Shown in pieces: positions 24,401-36,000 of a stretch of DNA of 64,000 bases. This DNA is from Actinostola sp. cb2023 (taxonomy: Eukaryota; Cnidaria; Anthozoa; Actiniaria; Actinostolidae). The notes under the pieces were generated by a model, which was not told the origin of the DNA, ran no database searches, and saw nothing but the letters and a program-made list of their open reading frames with translations. The first letter of the stretch is position 1; every line of letters begins with the position of its first letter. The stretch spans positions 1,772,501-1,836,500 of the forward strand of contig JAUJYZ010001058.1 of NCBI GenBank assembly GCA_033675265.1. Reading direction: 5' to 3'. Position numbers and translations under genes: made by a program.

Positions 24401-27400
24401 TTTTACAAGAAATAGAACTACAGGACCAATCACTTCTCTCTTCTGACTCAACAGATGGGCTTCATTTCGATTGTGAAACTCCAAGTTATTTGTTTTCTCA
24501 TGATTTAACTGTAAGAGTTCCTGCACATGATGATGATGTTTCGAGGGATATGGAATTTACCCTCGTGGGGATTTTCCAACCCAAATCTAATCAACAAAGT
24601 ATCCCGGAGGAGAAAGGCGATGCCAGATTACCTGATGGTCTTCAATTTCAAGTTCCCCTAACTTTTCCACAACACTTGGTTACATCTTCAACTGCGTCCT
24701 CATTGGCAAAGCAACATGAAATTCCAAGTACGGAAGACAAAGGAAGTGTAAATTTAGGGAAAGAGGAAGTTGAAAATTTACATGGGAAACAGAAAGACCC
24801 GATTGCATGGAAAGGTCTTCAGATAATTGATGCAGCTTCACCTTCATTCTCGAACACCCAGAAAGTTCCAAGTGAAGAGAAAAGCGACTCAAATTTTGGG
24901 AAACTAGGTGTTGGGGAAGATTTGAAAGAGGAGCAGAGAAATAACGTTAAGGGTGGAGTTTGGGTTTTTGATAAAGGTTCCAGTAAAATCAGTGAACACC
25001 AGGTGTGGCAACCTCCTATGTCCTTTAAGTACAGTTCCAACATTGAGGGAGAAACATCTAGACAAATGAAGGGGGGAAATGAAAAGGAAGAAATTGGGTC
25101 TTTGGAATCTTCATTGGGAATATCTGACACAGTAGCATCGGTTGACCAACCATTATTCTCAGTAGGTGAAGGGAATGTGACAGAAATGTGCCACCATGTA
25201 GTCGAGAGTGGACCAACCCAAACAGAAACACTGTCTTTGGAAGTAAGCGCAACAAAAGAGGATGATACAGCTCTTGAGCATTCCCTGTATAAGCCAGTAA
25301 CAGATAAAGCTATTGCGGAAAATGAAATGGAGGTACAGGAGACAGTGGAGAATAAACCTCGTTCAACCGAAACACAGTCATCAGAAAGAAGTTCAGTAGC
25401 AACATATGGGGGACCTAAAATTGCAGTGCTGGATCAAGTAGCTTCTGGTGATGAAAGTACAACTGACGCAGAAGATATTGTCGAGAATATAACGGCAGTG
25501 GAAAACTGTTCTTGGGAAACAAATACGCAAACTGAAAATCAAGGAACTCATAGTGCATCTGGAGACCACTTCGCAGACTCAACTGTGTTAACAATGGATG
25601 TTGAAGAAAACGAATCATTGGTTAACCAACCAGAATCTTTTCTCGTGGAACAAGACCAATGGTGTTTGTCTGAAGACCAACTTGAAGCAGGACAACTGGC
25701 CACAGGAATGATATTAGAAACTGATGACAACAACGAGAAAGATTCGCACGAATTAAATCCTGATGATCAGACAGTCGAATCATTGGTTGACCAACCAGAA
25801 TCTTGTCTCCTGGAACAAGACCAAAGTTGTGTTTCTGAAGACAAATTTGAAGCAGAGCAACTGGCTGCAGAAATTATTTTAGGAACTGATGACGACAAGG
25901 AGAAAGATGCGCAAGAATTAAATCCTGATGATCAGAAAGTCGAATCATTGGTTGACCAACCAGAATCTTGTCTCCTGGAACAAGACAAAAGTTGTGTTTC
26001 TGAATACAAATTTGAAGCAGAACAACTGGACACAGAAATGATTTTAGGAACTGATGATGACAAGGAGAAAGATGCGCAAGAATTAAATCCTGATGATCAG
26101 AAAGTCGAATCATTGGTTGACCAACCAGAATCTTGTCTCCTGGAACAAGACCAAAGTTGTGTTTCTGAATACAAATTTGAAGCAGAACAACTGGACACAG
26201 AAATGATTTTAGGAACTGATGATGACAAGGAGAAAGATGCGCAAGAATTAAATCCTGATGATCAGAAAGTCGAATCATTGGTTGACCAACCAGAATCTTG
26301 TCTCGTGGAAGAAGACCAAATGTGTGTATCTGAAGACAAACTTGAAGAAGGACAACTGGCCACAGAAATGATTTTAGGAACTGATGACAACAACGAGAAA
26401 GATTCGCACGAATTCAATTCTGATGATCAGAAAGTCGAAATTGAAAGACAGCCTCATTTGTCTACAGCTACTCCAGAATTCGAGAATCTAGAGTTTGCAC
26501 ACAATCGGACTTACCTTTTAAAAGAGGCAGGAGAGGAAAAAGAAAAGTTCATGACAGAGGAATCGGTTTCTGAAAACAAAACGGAACGCAAAATTATAAT
26601 TCCAAGATCTGGCGAAGATAAGAACAGTGCAATTGGTATAGAGTACTTTGGTGAAGTACAAGCTAAAGATGGAAGACAAACTGGGGAAAGTGAGATAGAT
26701 ATATCATTCTGTTCTAAAGAAACAGGTACTATTAAGGAGGAAAATGGATTCTCGGATACCAAGCCTGTGGACAGTGAAGATGGTGGAGGTAACCTGGCAA
26801 TGACTTCTATAGTTCAAGATGAAGGTTTGGTTGTGAACAAAAGTAATACATCACTCAAGAAAATTGAAGAAAAAGAAAAATTAGAAGGAGAACAAAAAGA
26901 TAACGTAATTAGTAAGGACGGTGGGCACATTTCACAGATGGAAGAATCAAAGTCACATTTGGGAAAAGAACAAGGAATAGGTGTACATGAAGTAGAAGAA
27001 AGAGGAACAATTAGAGTTGCCGCGATGGAGGAATCCAGAGAAACGAAGCTGGCTGATTGCAGTAAAGGAAAAGAAAGTAAGTTGCTACGTATTATGTGTT
27101 TCTTTCGTATACTTTTTCATTACTTCCCACCGTGACTTTTTTTATTAGTATTATCAGTATCATTGATCATATCATCATCTTCACCATCGTCATCAAGTCA
27201 TCAGCATCACTACTAACCACCACCAACATAATATCATGTGTCGTTTGCATAATACATGAAACTACAGGTGGAAATGTCTTATTCTCCAGAAGAGGGGAAG
27301 AATCCGGGTAAAACTACAATTGTATCAAGATACCATCATCATCGAATCATCAATATCATTACTAATGACCACCATCATAGCATCATGTGTGGTTAAGTTT

Positions 27401-28345
27401 GTACAATACATGAAACTGTGTAGGTGGAGAGGTCTTACTCTCCAGAATAATAATATAATAGGTGGAGAACCCAGGTTCAACTGCATTAATACCATCGAGT
27501 CATCAGCATCATTACTAACCACCACCATCATAGCATCATGTATTAAGTTTGTACAATACATGAAACTGTGTAGGTGGAGAGAGAGGTCTTACTCTCCAAA
27601 ATAGGTGGAGAACCCCAGTCATCGAGTCATCAGTATCACTACTAACCACCACCATCACCACATCGTTTGTGCAATACATGAAACTGCGTGTAGGTGGAGA
27701 AACCGTATTCTCCAGAGTAGGGGGAGAACCGTATTCTTCAGAGGAGGGGGAGAACAGGCGAAGAGCGAGAAGAACCCAGGCGAAACTCAAGAAGGACTAC
27801 AAGACTTGTGCCTACACATTTATCTGAGGGTGAATCCCACTCAACTGCCTGAAGTAAAAAAGTTATCAAGTGTGATTTGAATATAATATTAAAATCAATA
27901 TATCCAACGGCTCTATTATGAGCCAGTACACATCACAAAAGGCAATGACCATATGCTTGAAATACAAGCTAGCCACGCCCTTAGCAGCTCATAGTGTAGT
28001 GTGAAGGTGTAGGTTATAAGTGTTGGATGCAGTGTTTGAAGTTGGTAGTTGCATCTGGGAGGGGTGGGAGAGGAATGAAACGGCAAAGGGAAGTTTCTCC
28101 CCTTCCCACATCATTCATCCATCATCTTCATCCTCTCCTCAACATTTCCCGACGGAAATTCGCGACTATTTGGGATTTGGATCGTTGTATCTCTGGGGTT
28201 CCGATATCATAACGTTTTGAACTTTAACAAATAAAGGTAAGTTATGCATTATGTTTCCAATATTGTACTTGTCAAGCGAACGAACTCACGAACAGAGTAG
28301 AGGCACACAACATTAACGGTATGCGCGCGAATTTTCTATACAGTG

Positions 28346-28399
<54 letters not shown>

Positions 28400-31368
28400 T
28401 TTTTTTTTATTATTTTTTTTAGATATTCAAGGGGAATAGTGTATTTCTCTGTTTTCGGGCGTTTTTCCTGTATCGCGTTGTTCTTCATTCGCACCTAAAC
28501 AGTGCATTGGGCTGAAACGCCGTGAATGAATGTACGAAATCGGACTTTCTTTGATTTGACATGGGTCTACTTTAGTTTTCTTTGTCGAGATGAAAAAGCT
28601 TATGAGTTTCTTTTATCTATAACTGAGCTTTGTCCTAGGGCAGGGTTTCCTCACAGAGCTGTGCTTCATCAAGAGGCTCCTTGAAAAGAAATTGGATCCA
28701 AATTGGATTTCTTTTCATTACAAAATAACTGGCCTCGGTTGTTCGAAGAGTAGATAGCGCTATCCGGCGTTCGATAAATCCTTATCCGGTCGATAAGTTG
28801 ATACTGTTATCTAATAAATTTGTCCATTGGATAAGGATTTATCTAACGGACAGCGCTATCCACCTTTCGTACAACCGGGGACTGAAGATTACCGGAACCC
28901 CAAATAAATGTTTTGGTGCGAAAGAAAAACTTTACTTGTCTCGATACATGGTAAACACCTGTAAGGCTTGGTGTTCACTAGCGACGAGAGCACGAGCACG
29001 CAAGTATAACTTGTGAAAACGGGCCCATCGCGATTTAGTCACAAGCTCTGGGATCAAAAATATCCTCCTACATTTAATCCAATTGTCAGGCCCTTTTTCA
29101 CAGTGAAAAAAGGTATTCTTGAGCTTGTCGTCTCAAGTGAAAACAAGGCTTTAACACGCTGAATTATTTAATTGTAGAAAAACAACGAAAATAGCGACAG
29201 TGAAAAGGAAGAGGGAGAGATAACATCGAGTGACGAGGAAGACGAGGTTCTTCAATCCAAAGACAAAGAAACACGACATCAAAGTACTACAAACTCGAAC
29301 CTTGAACCAAAGACGTCTGTATGGGACAGACTTGGTTACAACAAGAAAGGTTCCATGGAAACGGCACGCCAAAGTGACGAAAGAAGAGAGGAAAAGTTAC
29401 GAGAAAGAACAGGAAAACGGCTCTCAAAGCACGAAGGGAAAAATGGAGAGAGAAAGAAACCAGACACTTCTGAAAGCAGGTTATCAAGAGACGAGCGACG
29501 TAAAGAGAGAAGTCGGGGAGAGCGCGGCAGTGAGAAAACTCATGGCTCAAATGAAATGAAAAGACAATCTTCAGGAAAAGTCAAGGAAGGGAAGAATGAT
29601 CGAACAGGTTTAAAGAAAGAAACAAAAAGATGATAAAGCAAACGAGCGAGCTCATGGTCAGAGAGGAAAAAGTGCTTCTGAAAATAAGAAGGAAAAGAAG
29701 TCGTCCAAGGACAAATCAATTGATACCAAGTCGAGTGAAACCAAGGATACAACTAAGCGTGTTTCAAGAGATGAGAAAACAGCAGAACGAACACATGGCC
29801 ATAGTAAAAGAGGAGACTCCTTGAAAGATTCAAAAGGAAATCAAAACGAGAGGGACAAGATTGTGGAGGATGTAAGAAATGAAAAACGAAAGACAAATGA
29901 CGCGGCAGCTATGGAAAAGAAGAGCAAGGAAAGTGTCCAAGCTCATCCAAGAAGATCAAGTTCATTGAAGACTTCAAGAGACAATGACAAACAAAAGACT
30001 ATTTGTACCAAGGAAAGCGAAAGAAAAAAGACAGATAATAGAACGGACAAAGGAGAAAAGAGAAAAGACAGCGTCCATGTTCAAAGAAGATCAACTTCAA
30101 AGGAGCATAAAACTGTTGATGACAAAAGTGGCAAAGATGCTTCCAGTACCAGCCACAAATTAAGGACAAAACACGCCCAGAAGAGCAAAGACGCTAGGGA
30201 AATTAGTGGAACTAGTCTTTCTGCTTTTAAAATGGGTTCAAAGGATAGCGCTTCAAATCAAGATGAGACAGGACGGCAAAGGAATATCAGTCAAGAAGAC
30301 GTCACTTCTACTTTACCACAAAGAACAGAAGAACAAGAACAGCATCGTGACAAGCTTTCAAAAGGTCTTTCCCGTCAGGACGTGAAACGATTTCGAAAAG
30401 AAACTGCTGAAACCTCAAGTAGAGCGTCAGAAAGTGTCCGAGGAAAACAGTCTGGCCGATCGCGGAAAGAAATGGGTTCAGTGGAAGCGAGGAAGATCTC
30501 CAACGAAACTGCTTCTAGTAAAGTAAAGGATTCAAACCAGAGTAGTACGAGTTCAAGGTCTTCCAAACAAATTGAGCGAAAGGACGAAAAAAGAAGACCA
30601 GAAACGGAAAAAAGGGACTGCGGTAAAACGGTGATTCACGACTCTGAGCACGAACCACCAACAACTTCAAAACTTCTTTCTAGCGATGTCTGCAAGGATT
30701 TTCCTGCAGATATGTGTTCAAACGCGGAGAATAAAGTCAAAAAGGTTGGATTGTTACCCACTCCGGTGATGAACCCAAACGTGGTGGATCCTTCGAGAAG
30801 GTTTACAGCCATTCGTGAAGCTATGAGGAGGCAGAGATTGAGGAGACGAAGCGATGAACAAACGTCGCGTCTAAGAGGTGGGGTCGTCCACCCTGACAAG
30901 TTATCTTTCCGAGGAGGGGAGAAGGTAGGAGGAGATGACAGGAGCCGTTCTTGTAAGGATGCGAGAGCTAGTACAAGAAGAATGGAATCAAGAGATTCAG
31001 CCCAGAAAGAAGGACCATCTAAAATACGAACTAAGAAAAGGACACTTCCACAGGAAAATGTGAATGAAAGAGTGGCAAAGCGACAGAAAATTAAAAGTGA
31101 GATCAAACCATCTGATAAACCCTTAAGTAAACCAAAAACTGAACACTCCAGCAGTTCCGAAATCGATCCAAAGAACCTTGACAAACAAACCAAGGGGGCA
31201 AGCACAACAACTCCTGATGACATCGGAGGGGTGGGTGCAAACACAGTCGGTGCATCTCGCCGTATCGAGATTGGAAAAGGAAGGTTCTTGACATTCAAAC
31301 GACGTCATGTCAATCAGCTGTTTGTTCGTGGTGATAACGTTGTAATGATAGCATATGCTAGTACGTAA
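21491..31368 (+). CDS. LSM11: U7 snRNP Sm-like protein LSm11 with giant interrupted Sm domain
   Basis: LSm11 is a U7 snRNP ring subunit for histone pre-mRNA 3' processing. Exon 1 (21491-21935; strong AACCAAAATGG start) has DPLRALYTKE and FNNLAEYARI, the family N-terminus. Exon 2 (22637-22776) plus the start of exon 3 (23704-27076) encode Sm1: GPFSILYKCLKER, RKYKGLRSVLTGYVIAFDK, ALMDVDELY. Sm2 (RHVNQLFVRGDNVVMI) is only at the end of the last exon (29178-31368). In vertebrates about 130 residues separate the two halves; here it is well over 1,700. The spacer has a poly-Lys tract, a ~38-residue duplicate, five 55-residue acidic repeats and a Lys/Arg/Glu/Ser-rich tail. Exon 3 ends in phase 1 but the last exon opens in phase 0, so intermediate exon(s) are needed (candidates at 27267-27830). 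The last exon has a one-base frame break in A5 at 29624-29628. Confidence 0.88.
22922..23015. repeat. Near-perfect 94-bp AT-rich palindrome
   Basis: CTTATTAGTATTCTTTATAT at the left is mirrored at the right end, and an inner pair TAGAATACTAATGAGGAT is mirrored as well, so the whole 94 bp folds as one hairpin with a short loop. It lies in the LSM11 intron before exon 3. Confidence 0.85.
23256..23350. mobile_element. Short MITE, TGTTTTATCGG arms
   Basis: CAATAAACTCGCAG.TTGTGTTTTATCGG is inverted as CCCGATAAAACACTCCTGCTCGTTTATT. An inner CTAAAACCAC/GTGGTTTTA stem surrounds a short loop. Confidence 0.75.
23364..23580. mobile_element. MITE, AACCTCTTTAGCTTCGTATG arms
   Basis: The left arm (with TTAGCTTCGTATGTAAATTG and ATGATGTTTACATGGTGTTC) is repeated inverted on the right, ending near 23580. 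A single arm of the same family also lies at about 4286-4325 inside the THAP transposon relic. Confidence 0.8.
25612..26436 (+). repeat. 165-bp (55-residue) coding repeat, 5 copies, in LSM11
   Basis: GAATCATTGGTT recurs at 25612, 25777, 25942, 26107 and 26272, exactly 165 bp apart, giving five 55-residue acidic repeats (SLVDQPESCL..., GTDDDKEKDAQELNPDDQKV). Copies 2-4 are almost identical, so expansion was recent and frame-preserving. Confidence 0.95.
27240..27830 (+). repeat. ~150-bp tandem repeat with exon-like segments in LSM11 intron
   Basis: Four diverged units, each with ATACATGAAACTGTGTAG then GTGGAGA...CTCCAGA, start near 27255, 27408, 27557 and 27675. Each has a potential acceptor (TAG or CAG before GTGGA), and some have a donor (CCGG|GTAAAA in unit 1, CCCAG|GTTCAA in unit 2, TGAGG|GTGAAT in unit 4). 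Using units 1, 2 and 4 would bridge phase 1 of LSM11 exon 3 to phase 0 of the last exon. Unit 3 has an in-frame stop. Whether any is a real exon is unproven. Confidence 0.55.
28020..28236 (+). other. Possible alternative 5' exon ending in strong donor
   Basis: AAATAAAG|GTAAGTTATG at 28236 is the best donor consensus in this intron, but stops occur in all frames just upstream. If used, it would be a non-coding first exon spliced to the acceptor at 29178, giving an internal-start LSM11 transcript. Only the splice-site quality supports this. Confidence 0.25.
28348..28418. repeat. (TTA)n microsatellite followed by T-run
   Basis: About 17 TTA triplets are followed by a T-rich run. Intronic in LSM11. 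Confidence 0.9.
28732..28880. mobile_element. MITE, GGTTGTTCGAA / GATAGCGCTATCC arms
   Basis: The left arm (GGTTGTTCGAAGAGTAGATA, then GCGCTATCCGGCG) is inverted on the right (CAGCGCTATCCACCTTTCG, TACAACCGGGG). The interior TTATCC/GGATAA pairs too. A degenerate relative may lie near 17448-17540 (GTGGATAGCACTATCCATTGG). Confidence 0.75.
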
Positions 31369-33090
31369 CTGAGGTGTTATTTATTGGGTGGCAAAGACTT
31401 TCTTCTGCTACGGAAAAATGGGGACCTGCCGGAAAGGCGCATGTAGACCTGAAGATTGTCCACATACTTCTGTCCTCTGATTTTAAAAGAACTCACCAGT
31501 TCGGTCTGGGGTCAATTCAATAAAACTTTTACAACTTTATTGTATTGTTCTTGGCAGCTAAAATAATAGCTACACTTGTAAATTACAGTTGCAAAAGTTT
31601 TATTGAATTGACCCCTGAATGGACCTGAAATCTAGACCTGCGTTCAGGGTAGTCCTTTTTGTGTCTTGTTCGGTTCAAGATGCCAGCTGCATGCTTGAGT
31701 TACATTATTAAAATGAGTGGACAGACCGACCAGTCTGACAGGCCAAATCATCAGTCTAAGCGTCCTTATTTTTTCATTGGAGAATGTTAGCTAGTGTTAC
31801 CTAATGAAGCAACTTAATGAAATTGATAGTATCAGGATTCGCATTACCAGATCAGGGGCATAGGCAGAGGGGGGGGGGGGGGGGGGGGGGGGGTCCCAGG
31901 GTGCCTGAGACTTCCCTCCTATGGGTCTACTCTTTAAATTTATATGTTTGAGGAGGGGAGGGGGGATTCCACCCCCACCCCTCCCCTCCCCCATTGATTG
32001 GAAAATCCTGGCTACGTCCTTGCAGATGATACATATTCGTTCAAATCAATTCCATCTCTTCCTGGATTGTCAAAATAGCAGGCAATAAATAATAAATTTG
32101 CATCTAATACAAAATAACCTATTTTAATTTGCGCTGCGCATTCTTCAAAGGGCTTTGGCACAGTTGTGTGATATTCTGCTCCACACTCCGATTGCTAGTG
32201 AAAACCAATGAAAGACTGAGGATGAGGTTGTTGCCAAACTACTACAGTTTATATAGTTTATAATTGAAGTGATATCTGATTAAAATATAATTTCTCCTGA
32301 GTACTTTTGAATTCGAAAGGAGAGTGGATTTTGGATAATTTTGGACCCCTTCAACTTTTATATATATGTTGGTCTATCGTAAGACGAATGAGGAAAATCA
32401 CTTTTGACTGATGTATTCACTTGTTTTGCCATCATTAGCTAATCTGTCTCTGACATTGCGAGACATTGAAGAAACCATAGTCATGGTCTTTTGGAGACAT
32501 TTAATTGTTTTAAAACTGTCAGTAAGACGAAGAACTTAGAAGTAAAAGTGAATACGATGATGGCGGTCACCCTCGCATGTCAGACTTAAATAATTATTTT
32601 CTTTAAATCTCTTTAAATCTTTCATCAAAGGTCCATAGAATACGGTTTTTATTGCCCTGATTTACTCAATATTAGACATGTGGACATTGATATTAGTGTG
32701 CAGTGCATATATATATATGAGTATTTATAAAAATGTTGACATCAAGAAAATATCAGTTGAAATTGTGCATTCAAACTATTACTAACAATGTTATACAACA
32801 ACAAAAAAAGCAATGTATTAAAAATATAAAGTGTGAGATTTATCTTATGTTTTGGTCATTGTTCTTTATCTTTTTAGTTTAGTTTAGTTTATTGACCTTC
32901 GTCACCGACATACCCAAAAAAAAAACAATACAAAAAAGGCTGTTGTCAGGACAACGGAAGAAAACAGAACATGTTCCAAAATGAAATTCAATTCTACCCC
33001 ATCAAGATAAATCATGTAAATGTTGTTATACAAAGTGCTAGGTACGATCAGTGATGCTATGAAATACGGACATGTATGTATGTCTAAACT
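31369..33090. other. Intergenic LSM11-IDO-A, no gene; MITE and G-run
   Basis: Nothing coding was seen. It contains a hairpin MITE (31508-31615), a run of about 27 G near 31868-31893 followed by GGGTGCCTGAG, a C/G-rich segment to 32030, and AT-rich filler. Both genes converge here tail to tail. Confidence 0.6.
31508..31615. mobile_element. 108-bp hairpin MITE, GGGGTCAATTCAATAAAACT arms
   Basis: GGGGTCAATTCAATAAAACT at the left end is exactly mirrored at the right end. Inner segments also pair (TTTACAA / TTGCAAA). Confidence 0.9.
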
Positions 33091-36000
33091 TTAAATCTTC
33101 ACATCTTCCGTTTCACTGCGAGTCTTTTTTAAAAATCGCACCAAATCTTGAAAGAAGAAAGAAAGAGAAAGGAGTTAGTCTAGGATAGCAATTACGAAAG
33201 GGCTGGGGAAATTGTACTACTTCCTTAGACAGTACATAAAACACCACTACACTTCCTCAGGGCCGTAGGGGCAGGGGGCAGTTGCCTCCCCGCCCCTCCC
33301 CCCTAGCAAGGCGAAAAAGATACCAAAAAGTACTGAGAACTGTAACGGCCCTGTTCCAGTCCTTCTGCATTGCACATGAAACTGCACATGGGATTCCCTG
33401 CATGGATTTTCAGTTTAGTTTTTCAGTGTGGCGAGCGTAAAAAAGCGTCTGTATCCGCAGGCTAGTTTCCATTGCAAGATGGTTACTGAAATTGAGATGG
33501 TTAATACCTGCACCAGGGTTGTGTTCAGCACTGTCGTGGTCGCTCTTTTTAGCATGTTTATTAGCCTGAGAAACGACGTATCTGTAATGGAGGAAATCGG
33601 AGAAGAATTGAACTAAAGAAAATATTAATCTTAAGCCAATCCTGGAACTCTGAACCTGTTCTGACACCATTTGTGCATGCAACCTGAGTGAACTAAGTGA
33701 AGTGCTATATACTTTTTGTCTTGACTGATACTTACTTGACTACAGCCTTTAAATGAGTGCTTCGAAACTCTTGTAATGTATCCAGACACCCGTTGTACTT
33801 CTCAGTCAAGAGCTTATCGTTCTTCTGCAAAACTTAGGACATAGATTAGTGTGAATGAGGTGGTTTGAAAGTTTCTACAGCAACTCAGTGAATTCACCTC
33901 ATCTGAGGCACAAGTGGAAAGACAAGGAGAGACAAATTGCTGAAGGACCTCGGTAATAAATCAAAACGAGGAGTAGCATTATCATTTCATGGCATACCAT
34001 AAGATTTTACCGATGGCCCATTTGCAATCGCGGAGATGAATGCCCTGTGTTTGGGAAGCATGTGCGACCTGACTTTGTTGAGAAGATGTTCCTCTCCTGA
34101 AAAGAGTACATAGAAGTAAGACAAGTGCAACCATGTACAAGATGATCTCTTGAGGCAAACTCACCATTCTCAGTTGTATGTGTTATTCCTAGAAATGCGT
34201 CAATTACTGGGACGATAACACTTTGTGCTGCGCTGGCTGAAATATACTGCAATATGACACGTATAATATTATTGTATACCACATATCGATTTCTATGAGT
34301 GCGCGGCAAAAGAAAGTTCAGAAAGCCTTATTATTAGACTATTTCCTGCATGATTTATAATCTATTGACCAGGAACTGCAGGACGAACTGTCTGGAACAT
34401 GTTACAAGCCGGCTAAGTTAAGAGATCCCAGAAGGTTTGTGAATTTGTGTGTCTATCTTAATAGGCTAGCTAGTTTTCCTGATTAACGCCCACCTCTCTG
34501 TAATGGCCAGGTTTTTTTGTCAAGGCCACCAACGAGCAGTGGCGTAGCTTCCTTTACGCATATACGCAGTGCGTACCTCGGGAAACCAAAACGTTACAAT
34601 AAATTATACAGCAAAAATGTCAAGTTTAGCTTTTGCTCTTTAAGGAAAACAATGGTGTGCGCGCGTACTTCGTGAAAGTGCCTGGCTACGCCCCTGACGA
34701 GCCCATACATTTATTCATTTTTAAAACCTCCACACAACGGCCACCTCTACACAACGGCCACCTCTACACAACGGCCACAAAACTTAGTCCCGAGGTGGCC
34801 GTTGTGGAGAGGTGCGACTGTATTCAAAACATGACTCCATAAGCAGTATGTCCGCTTTCACTTCCATTCTTTCCTTTGTCCATATTTCTTTTCCCCCGTT
34901 CTAGGTTTATCTTTAATTGTTGTGGAACTCACCTTCATCGGTTCAGTGGAAGCACCTTCATAGATTAATCCATCCACAAGAGGAGAGCCCTCATCACCCC
35001 ATCTGATACAAATATGTTTCCATATTAATACATTCCTTCTACATCAGTGCATTGGGATGTACTGTGGAACCTCCTGTAAGTGGACCGGCAACCTTGGGAC
35101 CCAGCGACTACTGGTGCCTTGCATACTAGAGGTATCCGCTTATGTGGGTCGCTATGTTAGAATTGTTTTAGTGCATGGATAATGAAAATGTTCACCAGCT
35201 TTGGGAGGTGCCTGCTTATAGGATGCATTTCTGCTTACAGGAGGTGTCTGCTTACAGGAGGTGTCTGCTTATGGGAGGTGGTGTACACTTATAAGAGGTG
35301 TCAGTCTGCTTACAGGAGTTGTCTGCTTACGGGAGGTGTCCGCTTAAATTCAATTGTAATAACTAGTAAACCATACAAATAACTTACCCTTTTAGGAAAG
35401 GGCTTATTTCACAGAAGAACGCTTGTGGATCGCAAGTATCTAAAGTAATGTGAAGATAGAAAATTACACCAAAATATACATGTATAAATTAAATTATACA
35501 AAATATACTTACTTCAGCACATGTATACTGCTTTCAACACACCGTATCATCATAATACTACGATGACACTTACAATACTTTAGTGCACTTACCATGTACT
35601 TTTATGAAGGCTGATATCATGTTATTGATAATTATACCAGTATGTACTATAAATACACTTACCATGTACTTTTAGGAAGGCTGATATCATGTTATTGATA
35701 ATTATACAAGTATGTACTATAAATACACTTACCATGTACTTTTATGAAGGCTGATATCATGTTATTGATAATTATACAAGTATGTACTATAAATACACTT
35801 ACCATGTACTTTTATGAAGGCTGATATCATGTTATTGATAATTATACCAGTATGTACTATAAATACACTTACCATGTACTTTTATGAAGGCTGATATCAT
35901 GTTATTGATAATTTGCTGTAAAGATGTCAGTGAAGTAAGAAGTTGATTGGTGTCGTCATCAAGTACGGCCTAAATGACAACCATAATTACACACAATACT

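Noticed and set aside
28020..28220. 66-residue ORF as a small gene
   Set aside because: No conserved feature; it overlaps another open frame, and the only support is a downstream donor.
35586..35911. CRISPR-like regularly spaced repeats
   Set aside because: The units are contiguous 70-bp tandem copies of an exon end, not short repeats with unique spacers, and this is an animal genome.
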